From assembly GCA_021781835.1 (NCBI GenBank), contig JAJXWD010000008.1:29174-93173 (forward strand): a stretch of 64,000 nt of DNA. The letters run 5' to 3'. This DNA comes from Pseudomonadota bacterium (lineage in GTDB: Bacteria > Pseudomonadota > Alphaproteobacteria > Acetobacterales > Acetobacteraceae). Position 1 is the stretch's first letter, and the number at the start of each line of letters is the position of its first letter. Positions 9,293 to 19,398 of this stretch are shown piece after piece. The notes beneath the pieces were generated by a model that ran no database searches, was not told the origin of the DNA, and saw only the letters and a list, made by a program, of their open reading frames with translations. The position numbers and the translations under genes were made by a program.

Positions 9293-12200
9293 CCCCGGTT
9301 TACGGCGTTCCCGAAGGGCTGGATGCGCTGCTGCTGGCGCGGCGCTGCGCCGAGCATGGGGGGACGGTGCTGCACATCGCGCGCGACGATGCGCGCCTGG
9401 CCGTGCTGGCCGAGCAGATTGGGTTTTTTGCCCCCCAGACCGAGGTGGTCGCGTTTCCCGCCTGGGATTGCCTGCCTTATGACCGCGCCTCGCCCAATGG
9501 CGGGGTGATCGCCGAGCGAATCGCGGTGCTGGCCAAATTGCAGGCCGGGCCGGGCCGGGCGCGCATTGTGCTGACCACGGTGAACGCCGCGCTGCAAAAA
9601 GTGCCGCCGCGCCAGGTGCTGGCGGGCGCCGGGCTGGCGCTGGCGGCCGGCGAGGCCGTGGCGCTTGAGGATGTGGCGGCGTTTTTGGACGCGGATGGCT
9701 ACCGGCGCACCGGCACGGTGATGGAGCCGGGCGAATATTCGCTGCGCGGCGGGATTTTGGACGTGTTTCCGGCCGGCGACGCGGCGCCGGTGCGCATCGA
9801 TCTGTTTGGCGATGTGATCGAGAGCATCAGGCGTTTCGATCCCGAGACCCAGCGCTCGGGCGAGACGGTGGCGAAGCTGGACTTTCATCCGGCCTCCGAG
9901 GTGGCGTTCGATGCCGCGTCGGTCGCGCGGTTTCGCACGCAGTGGCGCGAATTGTTCGGCGCCAAGGCGGTTGAGGACCCGCTTTATGTCTCGGTGAGCG
10001 CCGGGCACCGGCATCCGGGGTTTGAGCATTACGGGCCGCTTTTCGCGCAGACCATGGAGACGCTGTTTGACTACGTGCCCAATGCCGCGCTCAGCCTGGA
10101 TTACCAGGTGGGGCAGGCGGCGGGCGCGCGGCTGGAGCTGATCGCCGACCATTATGCCGAGCGCAAATTGCCGCCCAGGGCCGGGGAGCCGGCCTACCGG
10201 CCCTTGCCGCCGGGCATGCTCTATCTGGATGAGGAGGCGTGGGCGAAGTGCCTGAGCCTTGGCCCCTGCTTCGAGATGACCCCCTTTGCCCGCGCCGAGG
10301 GCACCGCGGCGGGGGTGGATTATGGCGGCCGCCCGGCGCCGATTTTGGCCGGCCAGGGCATTGCGGCCTTTGAAGCCTTTGCCGATTTGCGCGGCAAATG
10401 GGCCAAGACCGGGCGCACCCTGGTGGTGGCGGCTTGGAGCTTTGGCGCGCGGGAGCGGCTTTCGCTCATGCTCAAGGAGCGGGGCATTAAGGAGGTGCGC
10501 GCGGTGGCCTCGGCCGATGAGGCGCGCGCGCTGCCCCAGGGCACCGTGGCGCTGGCCGTGCTGCCGCTGGAGCGCGGCTTTGTCACCGACCGGATGGCGG
10601 TGGTGGCCGAGCAGGATTTGCTGGGCGCGCGTATTGCCCGCCCGCCCAAGCGGCGCAAGCGGGCGGACCAGTTTATCGCCGATGCCACCGAGATCGAGGC
10701 GGGCGATCTGGTGGTGCATCAAGACCACGGCATTGGCCGCTATGAGGGGCTGGAGACGGTGACCGTGAACGGCGCCGCCCATGACTGCCTGAAACTGATT
10801 TACGACGGCGGCGACAAATTGTTTCTGCCGGTCGAGAATATCGAGCTGCTCTCGCGCTTTGGGCAGGAAACCGAGGGGGTTTCGCTCGATAAGCTGGGCG
10901 GCGCGAGCTGGCAGGCGCGCAAGGCCAAGGCCAAGAACCGAATCCAGGACATGGCCGCCGGGCTGATAAGGCTGGCCGCCGAGCGCCAGATGCGCGAAGC
11001 CGCGCTGCTGGCGCCCGAGGAAGGCTCGTTCGCGGAATTCTGCGCGCGCTTTCCCTATACCGAGACCGAGGACCAGGCGAAGGCGATTGCCGATGTGCTG
11101 GAGGATTTTGCCGCCGGCAAGCCGATGGACCGGCTGATTTGCGGCGATGTGGGGTTTGGCAAGACCGAGGTGGCGCTGCGCGCGGCCTTTGTGGCCGCCA
11201 TGAGCGGCACGCAGGTGGCGGTGGTGGTGCCCACCACCTTGCTCGCCCGCCAGCATTACCGCGCCTTCATGGCCCGTTTCGAGGGGTTGCCGGTGAAGGT
11301 GGCGCAGCTCTCGCGGCTGGTGAGCGCCAAGGAGGCCGGCGCCGTGAAGGCCGCGCTGGCGGATGGCACGGTGAACATTGTGGTGGGCACCCACGCGCTG
11401 ATGGCCCAAGGCGTGAGCTTTGCCGAGCTTGGGCTGCTGATTGTGGATGAGGAGCAGCATTTTGGCGTGAAGCACAAGGAGCGGCTGAAGGAGCTGAAGG
11501 CCGATGTGCATGTGCTCACCCTGACCGCCACGCCCATACCGCGCACGCTGCAACTGGCGCTGACGGGTGTGCGCGACCTCTCGCTCATCACCACCCCGCC
11601 GGTGGACCGGCTGGCGGTGCGCACCTTTATCATGCCGTTCGACAGCCTGGTGATCAAAGAGGCGATCGCGCGGGAGAAATTCCGGGGCGGGCAGATTTTT
11701 TGCGTGGTGCCGCGCATTGAGGATCTGGAGCCGGTGGCGGCGCGGCTGCGCGACATTGTGCCCGAGCTGCGCACCGTGATGGCCCATGGCAGGCTGGCGC
11801 CCAGCGAATTAGAGCGCGTGATGACCGAGTTTGGCGAGGGCAAATATGACGTGCTGCTGGCCACCAACATCATCGAATCGGGGCTGGATATGCCCGCCGT
11901 CAACACGCTCATTATTTACCGGGCGGATATGTTTGGGCTGGCGGGGCTCTACCAGCTGCGCGGGCGCGTGGGGCGCGGCAAGCAGCGGGGCTATGCCTAC
12001 ATGACCTGGCCCGCCCACCAGCGCCTGAGCGCGGCGGCGGAGAAGCGGCTGGAGGTGATGCAGACGCTCGACCAGCTGGGCGCCGGGTTTACGCTGGCCT
12101 CGCACGATCTCGACATTCGCGGCGCGGGCAATCTGTTGGGCGATGAGCAGAGCGGGCATATTCGCGAGGTGGGCATAGAGCTTTACCAGCAGATGCTGCA

Positions 12201-12714
12201 AGACGCGGTGAATGAGATACGCGCGCAGGGGGCGCATAAAAAGGCCGCCGACCGGGACTGGACGCCTTCGATCAGCCTGGGGCTGCCGGTGCTGATTCCC
12301 GAGGCTTATGTGGCGGATTTGCCGGTGCGGCTGGGGCTTTACCGGCGCATCGGCACGCTCGAGTCGGATGCCGATTCGGAGGCGCTGGCCGCCGAGCTGG
12401 TGGACCGGTTTGGGGCGCTGCCGCCCGAGGTGGAAAATCTGCTGGCGGTGGTGGGGCTAAAGCGCGCCTGCCGGGTGGCCAATGTGGAAAAGATCGAGGC
12501 CGGGCCGAAGGGCATGGTGGTCTCGTTCCGCAAGCATGATTTCGCCAACCCCGCTGGGCTGATCCAGTGGATTGGCACCAAGGGCGGGCTGGTGAAGCTG
12601 CGCCCCGACCAGAAGCTGGTGGTGGTGCGCGAGATGGATGTGCCCGCGCGCATGAAATATGCCCAGGATGTGCTGAAAGCCCTGACCAGGCTGGCGCGGC
12701 AGGAAAAACCCTGA
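9289..12714 (+). CDS. mfd: Transcription-repair coupling factor Mfd
   Basis: Removes stalled RNA polymerase from DNA lesions and recruits UvrA. It is 1141 aa, as expected. The order is an N-terminal UvrB-like region, an RNA-polymerase-interaction (CarD-like) domain near residues 460-530 (VVHQDHGIGRYEGLE), a helicase core with GDVGFGKT and DEEQHFGV, the TRG motif region, and the C-terminal TRCF domain. It is translationally coupled to sdhE upstream, and its TGA shares one base with the next ATG. Confidence 0.96.
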   Translation: MTPVYGVPEGLDALLLARRCAEHGGTVLHIARDDARLAVLAEQIGFFAPQTEVVAFPAWDCLPYDRASPNGGVIAERIAVLAKLQAGPGRARIVLTTVNAALQKVPPRQVLAGAGLALAAGEAVALEDVAAFLDADGYRRTGTVMEPGEYSLRGGILDVFPAGDAAPVRIDLFGDVIESIRRFDPETQRSGETVAKLDFHPASEVAFDAASVARFRTQWRELFGAKAVEDPLYVSVSAGHRHPGFEHYGPLFAQTMETLFDYVPNAALSLDYQVGQAAGARLELIADHYAERKLPPRAGEPAYRPLPPGMLYLDEEAWAKCLSLGPCFEMTPFARAEGTAAGVDYGGRPAPILAGQGIAAFEAFADLRGKWAKTGRTLVVAAWSFGARERLSLMLKERGIKEVRAVASADEARALPQGTVALAVLPLERGFVTDRMAVVAEQDLLGARIARPPKRRKRADQFIADATEIEAGDLVVHQDHGIGRYEGLETVTVNGAAHDCLKLIYDGGDKLFLPVENIELLSRFGQETEGVSLDKLGGASWQARKAKAKNRIQDMAAGLIRLAAERQMREAALLAPEEGSFAEFCARFPYTETEDQAKAIADVLEDFAAGKPMDRLICGDVGFGKTEVALRAAFVAAMSGTQVAVVVPTTLLARQHYRAFMARFEGLPVKVAQLSRLVSAKEAGAVKAALADGTVNIVVGTHALMAQGVSFAELGLLIVDEEQHFGVKHKERLKELKADVHVLTLTATPIPRTLQLALTGVRDLSLITTPPVDRLAVRTFIMPFDSLVIKEAIAREKFRGGQIFCVVPRIEDLEPVAARLRDIVPELRTVMAHGRLAPSELERVMTEFGEGKYDVLLATNIIESGLDMPAVNTLIIYRADMFGLAGLYQLRGRVGRGKQRGYAYMTWPAHQRLSAAAEKRLEVMQTLDQLGAGFTLASHDLDIRGAGNLLGDEQSGHIREVGIELYQQMLQDAVNEIRAQGAHKKAADRDWTPSISLGLPVLIPEAYVADLPVRLGLYRRIGTLESDADSEALAAELVDRFGALPPEVENLLAVVGLKRACRVANVEKIEAGPKGMVVSFRKHDFANPAGLIQWIGTKGGLVKLRPDQKLVVVREMDVPARMKYAQDVLKALTRLARQEKP

Positions 12715-13304
12715 TGCCCAAGGGCCGGCTGGAAGCGTTTACGGATGGGGTGATGGCGATCATCATCACCCTCATGGTGCTGGAGCTGCGCGAGCCGGCG
12801 GGCGGCGGGCTGCGCGACCTGCTGGCGCTGTGGCCGGTGCTGATTTCCTATGTGCTGAGCTTTGCTTATGTCGGCATTTACTGGAACAACCACCACCACA
12901 TGTTTCAGGCCGTGAAGGTGGTGAGCGGGCGGGTGCTGTGGGCCAATCTGCACTTGCTGTTCTGGCTCTCGCTGCTGCCCTTTTGCGCCGGCTGGATCGC
13001 CCTGGATGGGCTGGCGCGCGGGCCGGTGGGGCTGTTTGGCTTTGATCTGCTGATGGCGGCGGCGGCGTATTTTTTGTTGCAGGGCGGGCTGATCCGCCAG
13101 CAGGGGCGCGAGGGGCTGCTGGCCCGCGCCGTGGGGGCGGATTGCAAGGGGCGGGTTTCCATGTGGCTTTATACCGCCGGCGTGGCGCTGGCGGCGGTGG
13201 GGTGGCCAAAATCCGCTTTTGGGTTGCTCTGGCTGCCGGCCCTGCTGTGGGTGGTGCCCGATGCGCGGATTGAGCGGGTGTTGGGTGAAAGAGAACGAGG
13301 GTGA
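12714..13304 (+). CDS. TMEM175-like (DUF1211) integral membrane protein
   Basis: A 196-aa membrane protein with about six hydrophobic segments. Near the N terminus it has EAFTDGVMAIIITLMVLEL, the form of the RxxxFSDGVxAI signature of bacterial TMEM175-type potassium channels, with Thr replacing the usual Ser. A tryptophan/histidine-rich segment (YWNNHHHMF) follows TM2, as in relatives. The start overlaps the mfd stop (TGATG), so it probably rides on mfd transcription. Channel function is inferred from family only. Confidence 0.8.
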   Translation: MPKGRLEAFTDGVMAIIITLMVLELREPAGGGLRDLLALWPVLISYVLSFAYVGIYWNNHHHMFQAVKVVSGRVLWANLHLLFWLSLLPFCAGWIALDGLARGPVGLFGFDLLMAAAAYFLLQGGLIRQQGREGLLARAVGADCKGRVSMWLYTAGVALAAVGWPKSAFGLLWLPALLWVVPDARIERVLGERERG

Positions 13305-13469
13305 AGCTGTAAACTGGCCCGGGATGAATGGTGCTTAGCAGATATTGGCTTGGGAAAAATTGGCGGCTTGGCGTTCTATGGTGCAGAGTGTATCAGGCAG
13401 GTGAATGAAATAACGCGTCTTCTGTGGTGCCGGCCTTGGTCGAGAACGCGTAGGTAACAGGTGGTGATC

Positions 13470-14453
13470 ATGAAAATCGTTGCGATTACGCGGGCGTTGA
13501 ACGAGGCCGATATTATTGAGGCTTTTGCCCGTCATACGGCGGCTTTTGTGCAGCATCATATCTTCATGGATAATGGCAGTTCGGATGGTACTGTCGAAAT
13601 TCTGGCGGCGTTGAAACAGGAGGGGCTGCCGATTACGGTGTTTCAGAGCCGAGCCGTAACATTCAATGAAGGCAATGCGCTTACCTACATGTACAATGTG
13701 GCGATGCGCGAGCATGCGCCTGATTGGGTGTTTTGCCTTGATGCCGATGAGTTTATCGACGACCGGGCGCTTATTGGCGGAGCGCGTGCTTATCTCGAAC
13801 AGTTGATGGGGGCTGTTCCGCCGGTCGAAGTTGTTAAAATACCGATGGTGAATTATTTCGCGACGTCGCAGGACGATCACGCGGAAGCCATTGTTCCTGT
13901 CAGGATCACCAAGCGCCGTCCTCCCTCAGACGCGCACAAGATCATCTTAAGGGGAGGATTGCCCGAGGCGGATATCGTCATTGAGCATGGATCTCATTGG
14001 GCTTGGCTACGGAGCCGTCAAATCAATGGCGTTATGAATAACGATTTATGGCTTGCCCATTACTCCGAGCGGTCACCGTTTCAATATATCGCCAAATTTG
14101 TGCGCGGATGGAGCAAGGTTCTGGCCAGTGGTCAAGCTGAAGTGGGGCGCAAGACGGCGTATCATTACCATGATCCGTTTGATTTTTTGCGCGATAAGCC
14201 GGCTAACTTTTTGCGCAATCCGCGATTTATGGGGTTTAAGAATGAGGTGCCGGACCTGATTGACGACCCTGCGCGTTATTGTGGAGGCGCGTTGCGTTAC
14301 ACCGCCTCTGTTGACGAAGCGATGCGGGCGGTGCGGGCGTTGATGGGATATTTGGATGATTTGGCCACTCAGCACGGTAGGTTGATTGATGAGTTTCCCT
14401 TTGTGAAGGCTCAGGTGCAGGACTGGGAAAGTCAAATCAACAAGCTGTTCTGA
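13470..14453 (+). CDS. Glycosyltransferase family 2-like protein
   Basis: A 327-aa cytosolic protein with a GT-A fold start: MKIVAITRALNEADII, then DNGSSDGTVEIL around residues 34-45, and a DxD-type CLDADEF. It resembles the Glyco_tranf_2_4 group that decorates cell-surface glycans; the acceptor is unknown. ATG 13470 has AGGTGG 5 nt upstream. Base composition is clearly lower in GC than the neighbours (47 percent in 14041-14100 against 75 percent in a sample of mfd), suggesting transfer. A sulfotransferase gene follows 90 nt downstream. Confidence 0.8.
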   Translation: MKIVAITRALNEADIIEAFARHTAAFVQHHIFMDNGSSDGTVEILAALKQEGLPITVFQSRAVTFNEGNALTYMYNVAMREHAPDWVFCLDADEFIDDRALIGGARAYLEQLMGAVPPVEVVKIPMVNYFATSQDDHAEAIVPVRITKRRPPSDAHKIILRGGLPEADIVIEHGSHWAWLRSRQINGVMNNDLWLAHYSERSPFQYIAKFVRGWSKVLASGQAEVGRKTAYHYHDPFDFLRDKPANFLRNPRFMGFKNEVPDLIDDPARYCGGALRYTASVDEAMRAVRALMGYLDDLATQHGRLIDEFPFVKAQVQDWESQINKLF

Positions 14454-14543
14454 CCTGTGGGGCTGGTTTGCGCGGCCATCTGTGAAAGGTGGAGGCGCCT
14501 GGGCAAGCAGCTGTTGCGGTAAAAATGTGATAGACGCCTTTGT

Positions 14544-15356
14544 ATGAAGAATGAAGAGACGCAGCGTTTCGGGGCCCTGGTTGAGGGGCTGGAAGTCTGT
14601 GAGGCCGATTATTTTGCCAACACCGCCGGGACCGCGCCGCCGGTGCGGGCTTATGTCATTTTTTTCTCGGCGCGGTCGGGCAGTACGTGGCTGACCTCGG
14701 TGCTCAGCGCCACTGAGCGGCTCGGGTTTCCAGATGAGTATCTGAACCCCGCTTTCATCCGCGAGGTCGCCGAATTTCTCAATGCCACCGAGCCGGGGCG
14801 GTTTTTGGAGGCGTTGCGCCGCCGCCGCCAGACGGAAAATGGCGTGTTTGGGATGGAAACCCGGGCGGTGGATGTTGGCCTGTTCGGCGAGGCGGCGTTT
14901 TTTGCGGCGTTTGGGCCGGAGACGGTGTTTTTTTATCTGTGGCGGGAAAATATCGTCGCCCAGGCGATCTCGCTTTACCGCGCGGTCGCCACGGGGCGCT
15001 ACCACTCGACCGATGAGGCCGGCGCGGCCGCGCCAGACTATGATGACGAGGCCATTTTGGAGTGGATGGCGCATCTGGCGGAGCAGGAAAACGACAATCT
15101 GCGCATGCTCAGGCGCCATGGCCGGGCGTTTGAGGTGCTGCGCTATGAAACCATGGTGCGCGACCGGGAGGGGACGGTGGCCGGAATCGGGCGGGCCCTT
15201 GGGGTGTCGGCCGAGATTGGCGCGCGGCCCGAGCCTGGGGAGATGCGCAAGATTGGGGATGAGTGGAACGCGGCGGCGGAGCGGCGGCTGCGCGCGGAGC
15301 GGGGCGCGGAGATTGCCCGGATAGAGGCGGGGCGGCTGGCGCGGCTGGCCGGTTGA
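14544..15356 (+). CDS. Stf0-like sulfotransferase
   Basis: A 270-aa protein with the PAPS 5'-phosphosulfate loop FSARSGSTWL at residues 41-50. The later segment YLWRENIVAQAISLYRA matches the 3'-phosphate-binding region of Stf0-type (trehalose 2-sulfotransferase-like) enzymes. It would transfer sulfate from PAPS to a carbohydrate. Placed after a glycosyltransferase, it may modify a surface glycan made by that gene (inference). GC is higher than in the preceding gene. A GC-rich hairpin follows, then the convergent icd gene. Confidence 0.82.
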   Translation: MKNEETQRFGALVEGLEVCEADYFANTAGTAPPVRAYVIFFSARSGSTWLTSVLSATERLGFPDEYLNPAFIREVAEFLNATEPGRFLEALRRRRQTENGVFGMETRAVDVGLFGEAAFFAAFGPETVFFYLWRENIVAQAISLYRAVATGRYHSTDEAGAAAPDYDDEAILEWMAHLAEQENDNLRMLRRHGRAFEVLRYETMVRDREGTVAGIGRALGVSAEIGARPEPGEMRKIGDEWNAAAERRLRAERGAEIARIEAGRLARLAG

Positions 15357-15362
15357 ACAGGC

Positions 15363-15388
15363 ACCGGCGGGGTTTTGGCCCCGCCGGT
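15363..15388. terminator. GC-rich hairpin between sulfotransferase and icd
   Basis: A perfect 10-bp stem, ACCGGCGGGG / CCCCGCCGGT, with a six-base loop lies between the convergent stops at 15356 and 15396. There is no proper T-tract on either side, so intrinsic termination is probable but not certain. It could serve both directions. Confidence 0.5.
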
Positions 15389-15395
15389 CTGGTGG

Positions 15396-16607
15396 TTACT
15401 TCATCGCCGCTTGCAGGTTGGCGTCGATCTTGTCGAGGAAGTCCTGGGTGTTGAGCCAGGGGGCGTTTTTGTCGATCAGGCTGGCCAGGTCCTTGGTCAT
15501 GTCGCCGGCTTCGACGGTCTCGATGCACACGCGCTCGAGGGTCTCGGCGAAGTTGATGACATCGGGGGTGTTGTCGAACCGGCCGCGATAGACGAGGCCG
15601 CGGGTCCAGGCGAAGATCGAGGCGATCGGGTTGGTCGAGGTCTGGCGGCCCTTCTGGTGCTCGCGGTAATGGCGGGTCACGGTGCCGTGGGCGGCTTCCG
15701 ACTCGACCACCGTGCCATCGGGGTTGAGCAGCACAGAGGTCATCAGCCCGAGCGAGCCAAAGCCCTGGGCCACGATGTCGGATTGCACATCGCCGTCATA
15801 GTTCTTGCAGGCCCAGACGTAGCCGCCGCTCCATTTGAGCGCGCAGGCGACCATGTCGTCGATCAGGCGGTGCTCGTAGGTGAGGTTGGCGGCGGCGAAC
15901 TTGTCTTTGAACTCGGTCTGGAAGACGCGCTCGAACGTGTCCTTGAACACACCGTCATAGGCTTTGATGATGGTGTTCTTGGTCGAGAGATAGACCGGGT
16001 AGTTGCGCGCGAGGCCGTAATTGAAGCTGGCGCGGGCGAAACCCTCGATGGAGGCAACCGTGTTGTACATGCCCATGGCGACGCCCGCGCCCTGGAAATC
16101 ATGCACATCCATCACCACCGGCTCGCCTTCGGTGGGGGTGTAGACCAGCTGGAGCTTGCCGGGGCCGGGCACTTTATAGTCGGTCGCGCGGTAAATATCG
16201 CCGAAGGCATGGCGGCCGACCACGATGGGCTGCGACCAGTGCGGAACCAGGCGGGGCACGTTGCGGCAGATGATCGGCTCGCGGAAAATGGTGCCGTCGA
16301 GGATGTTGCGGATGGTGCCGTTGGGGCTCTTCCACATCTTCTTCAGGCCGAACTCGGTGACGCGGGCTTCATCGGGGGTGATGGTCGCGCACTTCACGGC
16401 CACGCCATATTGCTTGGTGGCGTTGGCGGAGTCGATGGTGATCTGGTCGTTGGTTTCGTCGCGCTTCTGGATGCCGAGGTCATAATATTTGAGGTCGATA
16501 TCGAGATAGGGCAGAATCAGCTTCTCTTTAATGAACCCCCAGATGATACGGGTCATCTCGTCGCCGTCCATCTCCACGACCGGGGTTTTGACTTTTATTT
16601 TTGCCAT
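15396..16607 (-). CDS. icd: NADP-dependent isocitrate dehydrogenase
   Basis: TCA-cycle enzyme converting isocitrate to 2-oxoglutarate, producing NADPH. It is 403 aa and belongs to the eukaryote-like homodimeric type II group (start [20 protein letters not shown]), common in alphaproteobacteria. The catalytic region has the [21 protein letters not shown] segment and the Mg-binding acidic residues DGDVQSD. It diverges from pyrE across about 140 nt, which must hold both promoters. Confidence 0.95.
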   Translation of the reverse strand: MAKIKVKTPVVEMDGDEMTRIIWGFIKEKLILPYLDIDLKYYDLGIQKRDETNDQITIDSANATKQYGVAVKCATITPDEARVTEFGLKKMWKSPNGTIRNILDGTIFREPIICRNVPRLVPHWSQPIVVGRHAFGDIYRATDYKVPGPGKLQLVYTPTEGEPVVMDVHDFQGAGVAMGMYNTVASIEGFARASFNYGLARNYPVYLSTKNTIIKAYDGVFKDTFERVFQTEFKDKFAAANLTYEHRLIDDMVACALKWSGGYVWACKNYDGDVQSDIVAQGFGSLGLMTSVLLNPDGTVVESEAAHGTVTRHYREHQKGRQTSTNPIASIFAWTRGLVYRGRFDNTPDVINFAETLERVCIETVEAGDMTKDLASLIDKNAPWLNTQDFLDKIDANLQAAMK

Positions 16608-16750
16608 TGGGTTCTCTCTCCAAAGAATGGCCTCTCAATAACACCACGGCGCGGGCTGACAACCCTGCGCCGCCGTGCGCTGGTGCATTGAAGGGATGCG
16701 CGGGGGAGGCTAGGGAGAGGGGATTGCGTGTATTCAAGCGGAGTGTTGCC

Positions 16751-17497
16751 ATGAGCGGGCGTATTGCGGGACGGATTGACGGGGTATCGGAGTGGGACCG
16801 CGACGCGGCACTGACCACGGCCAAGCTGCTGCTGGAGATCAAGGCGGTGAATTTTCGCCCCGAGGAACCCTATACCCTGACCTCGGGGTGGAAGTCTCCG
16901 GTGTATATAGATTGCCGGAAAATCATTTATTTTCCGCGGGCAAGGGCGAAGATTTGCGATCTCGCGGTCGAGAAGATCTCGCGCCATGTGGGGTATGAGA
17001 CCATCCAGGCCGTGGCGGGCGGCGAGACGGCGGGGATACCGTTTGCCGCCTGGATCGCCGAGCGCATGCATGCGCCCATGGCCTATGTGCGCAAGAAGCC
17101 CAAGGGCTTTGGGCGCAACGCGCTGATCGAGGGCGATGTGCCCGAGGGCAAGAACACGCTGCTGGTCGAGGATCTGACCACGGATGGCGGCTCGAAAATC
17201 CAGTTCGCGCGGGCGCTGCGCGACGCCGGGGCGGTGTGCAACCATACCTTCGTGGTGTTTTTCTATGGCGTGTTCCCGGGCAGCTTCGAGACGCTGGCCA
17301 GCATGGATATCTCGCTGCACCATCTCTGCACCTGGTGGGATGTGCTCGAGGCCGCCAAGTCTCAGCCTTATTTCTCTGAAGCTGCGCTCTCGGGCGTGCG
17401 GAAGTTTTTGGAAAACCCCATGGCCTGGTCGGCCGCCCATGGCGGCGTGGCCTCGGCGGAAGAGGCGATGGAGTATAAGCTGGGCAAGAAGGCCTGA
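16751..17497 (+). CDS. pyrE: Orotate phosphoribosyltransferase
   Basis: Joins orotate and PRPP to give OMP in pyrimidine synthesis. It is 248 aa from ATG 16751, somewhat longer than the E. coli enzyme. The PRPP loop TLLVEDLTTDGGSK is at about residues 136-149, and an orotate-binding region TLTSGWKSPVYID is near residue 42. The longer open frame that begins near 16601 lies in the icd promoter region and is not used. The next gene starts about 70 nt downstream on the same strand. Confidence 0.93.
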   Translation: MSGRIAGRIDGVSEWDRDAALTTAKLLLEIKAVNFRPEEPYTLTSGWKSPVYIDCRKIIYFPRARAKICDLAVEKISRHVGYETIQAVAGGETAGIPFAAWIAERMHAPMAYVRKKPKGFGRNALIEGDVPEGKNTLLVEDLTTDGGSKIQFARALRDAGAVCNHTFVVFFYGVFPGSFETLASMDISLHHLCTWWDVLEAAKSQPYFSEAALSGVRKFLENPMAWSAAHGGVASAEEAMEYKLGKKA

Positions 17498-17566
17498 GCA
17501 TGCCGCGCGGCCCCGCCCCGCACCCCGGGGCCGCGTGATGAAAACTTTTGTTTCAAGAGGTTGGGC

Positions 17567-18976
17567 TTGGATATCCTTGGCGATTTGACGGGAATTTTGG
17601 GCGAAGGCGGCGTGCTGGCCGCGCCCGAGGACCGGGGCGCCTATGAGCGCGACTGGCGCGGGCTGGTGAATAACCCGGCCATAGCCGTGCTGCTGCCCAA
17701 GACCACCGAACAAGTTGCTGAAATTGTGAAATTATGCGCGCGCCATGGCGTCGCCATCGTGCCCCAGGGCGGCAATACCGGGCTGGTGGCGGGGGCGGTG
17801 CCGGTGGCGGGGGGCGGGCAGGTGATCCTGTCGCTCGCGCGCATGAAGGCGGTGCGCGGGATTGATCTGGCCAATGATGCCATGACCGTGGAGGCGGGCG
17901 TGACGCTGAAAGAGGTGCAGACAGAAGCGCTTGAGGCTGGACGCTTCTTTCCCGTCTCGCTTGGGGCCGAGGGCAGCGCGCAGGTGGGCGGGGTGATTTC
18001 GACCAATGCCGGGGGCATGCAGGTGCTCTCTTACGGCTCCATGCGCGCGCAGGTGCTGGGGCTGGAGGTGGTGCTGGCGGATGGGCGGATCTGGCATGGG
18101 CTGAACAGCCTGCGCAAGGACAATACCGGCTACGACCTCAAGCAGGTTTTCATTGGCGCCGAGGGCACGCTTGGCATCATTACCGCGGCGACGCTCAAGC
18201 TTTCCCCGGCCATCAAGGCGCGCGGCAGCGCGCTGGTCGGGGTGGGCTCGGTGGCGGCGGCGGTGGCGCTGTTTCAGGCCGCGCGCGGCGCGCTCGGCAC
18301 GGCGCTGACGCTGTGTGAGTTCATGGATGCGCCGGCCGCCCAGCTGGGCGCGGCCCACAGCGCCCGCCAAACCCCGCCCTTTGCCGCGCCCGGCTATGTG
18401 CTGCTGGAAGTGTCGAGCCTGGATGAGGCGCAAAACCCCGATGAGATGCTCGAGCGCGTGCTGGGCGGCGCGCTGGAAAGCGGCCTGGCGCTGGAGGCGG
18501 TGATTGCCCAGTCTGGCCGGGAGCGCGAGGAGCTGATTGCGCTGCGTGAAGCCATTTCGGAGGGTGAGCTGGCTGAGGGGGGCGCGGTGAAGCATGACAT
18601 CACGGTGCCGGCGGGGCGGATGGCGGCGATGGTTTTGGCGGTCAATGAGTTGATTGCAAAAGATTATCCGGGCTTGCGGCCGAATGTGTTCGGGCATCTG
18701 GGAGATGGCAACCTCCACATCAACATCCGCCCGCCCGTGGGCCAGAAGGCGGCCGGTTTGGCGCCGGTGAAAGAGGCGATCACCCGGGCCATTGAGGGGT
18801 TGGCCGTGTCCATGGCGGGCAGTTTCTCGGCCGAGCATGGCATTGGGCAGCTTCGTCTGGCGGGTATGCTCACCCATAAGGGGGCTGTTGAACTGGATAT
18901 GATGCGCGCCATAAAATCGGCGCTCGACCCCGCCGGGCTGTTCAACCCCGGCAAAACCATACCTGGAGCGCCATGA
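17567..18976 (+). CDS. FAD-linked 2-hydroxyacid dehydrogenase (GlcD/D-2-hydroxyglutarate dehydrogenase type)
   Basis: A VAO-type flavoprotein of 469 aa. The FAD-binding_4 domain has PQGGNTGLVAG near the N terminus and GGVISTNAGG; the C-terminal oxidase domain has GHLGDGNLHINI with metal-binding histidines and ends AEHGIGQLR. This matches D-2-hydroxyglutarate or D-lactate dehydrogenases; the substrate cannot be fixed from sequence. No ATG is available. TTG 17567 has AAGAGG 6 nt upstream; another TTG at 17561 is too close to it. The stop overlaps the thioesterase start by 4 nt. Confidence 0.85.
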   Translation: MDILGDLTGILGEGGVLAAPEDRGAYERDWRGLVNNPAIAVLLPKTTEQVAEIVKLCARHGVAIVPQGGNTGLVAGAVPVAGGGQVILSLARMKAVRGIDLANDAMTVEAGVTLKEVQTEALEAGRFFPVSLGAEGSAQVGGVISTNAGGMQVLSYGSMRAQVLGLEVVLADGRIWHGLNSLRKDNTGYDLKQVFIGAEGTLGIITAATLKLSPAIKARGSALVGVGSVAAAVALFQAARGALGTALTLCEFMDAPAAQLGAAHSARQTPPFAAPGYVLLEVSSLDEAQNPDEMLERVLGGALESGLALEAVIAQSGREREELIALREAISEGELAEGGAVKHDITVPAGRMAAMVLAVNELIAKDYPGLRPNVFGHLGDGNLHINIRPPVGQKAAGLAPVKEAITRAIEGLAVSMAGSFSAEHGIGQLRLAGMLTHKGAVELDMMRAIKSALDPAGLFNPGKTIPGAP

Positions 18977-19398
18977 CCCAACTGCCCGCCCTCGGCGATT
19001 TTCCGTGCCAGACCTACGACAAGCTGCGCTATGGCGACACTGACCGCCAGGGCCATGTCAATAATGCCGTGTTCGCGACGTTTTTGGAGACCGGGCGCGT
19101 GGCGCTGCTGGCGGGTTCGGGGCTGGGGCTGAAACACCCGGATTTCAGCTTTGTGATCGCGCGGCTGGAGCTGGATTATCGCGGCGAGGTGTTTTGGCCG
19201 GGCACGGTGGAGATCGGCTCGGGCATCAAATCCATCGGCAATTCCTCGGCCAGTTTTGTTCAGGCGGTGTATCAGGAGGGGCGCTGCGTGGCGACCGCCG
19301 TGACCGTGATTGTGCAGATGGACAATAAAACCCGCCGCCCGGCGCCGTTTGGCGATGAAATGCGCGGCTTTCTCAGCGGGTTGATGCTGAAAGCCTGA
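18973..19398 (+). CDS. Acyl-CoA thioesterase (hotdog fold, YbgC/FadM type)
   Basis: A 141-aa single hotdog domain. The 4HBT active-site segment RYGDTDRQGHVNNAVF holds the catalytic Asp. It probably hydrolyses an acyl-CoA; chain length is unknown. It is coupled to the FAD-linked dehydrogenase upstream (ATGA overlap). Its 3' end overlaps the convergent GNAT gene by 26 nt. Confidence 0.85.
   Translation: MTQLPALGDFPCQTYDKLRYGDTDRQGHVNNAVFATFLETGRVALLAGSGLGLKHPDFSFVIARLELDYRGEVFWPGTVEIGSGIKSIGNSSASFVQAVYQEGRCVATAVTVIVQMDNKTRRPAPFGDEMRGFLSGLMLKA

Noticed and set aside
13305..13469. Search for a gene or RNA between the TMEM175-like gene and the glycosyltransferase
   Set aside because: No ORF with a ribosome site, no clear hairpin and no RNA gene could be supported.
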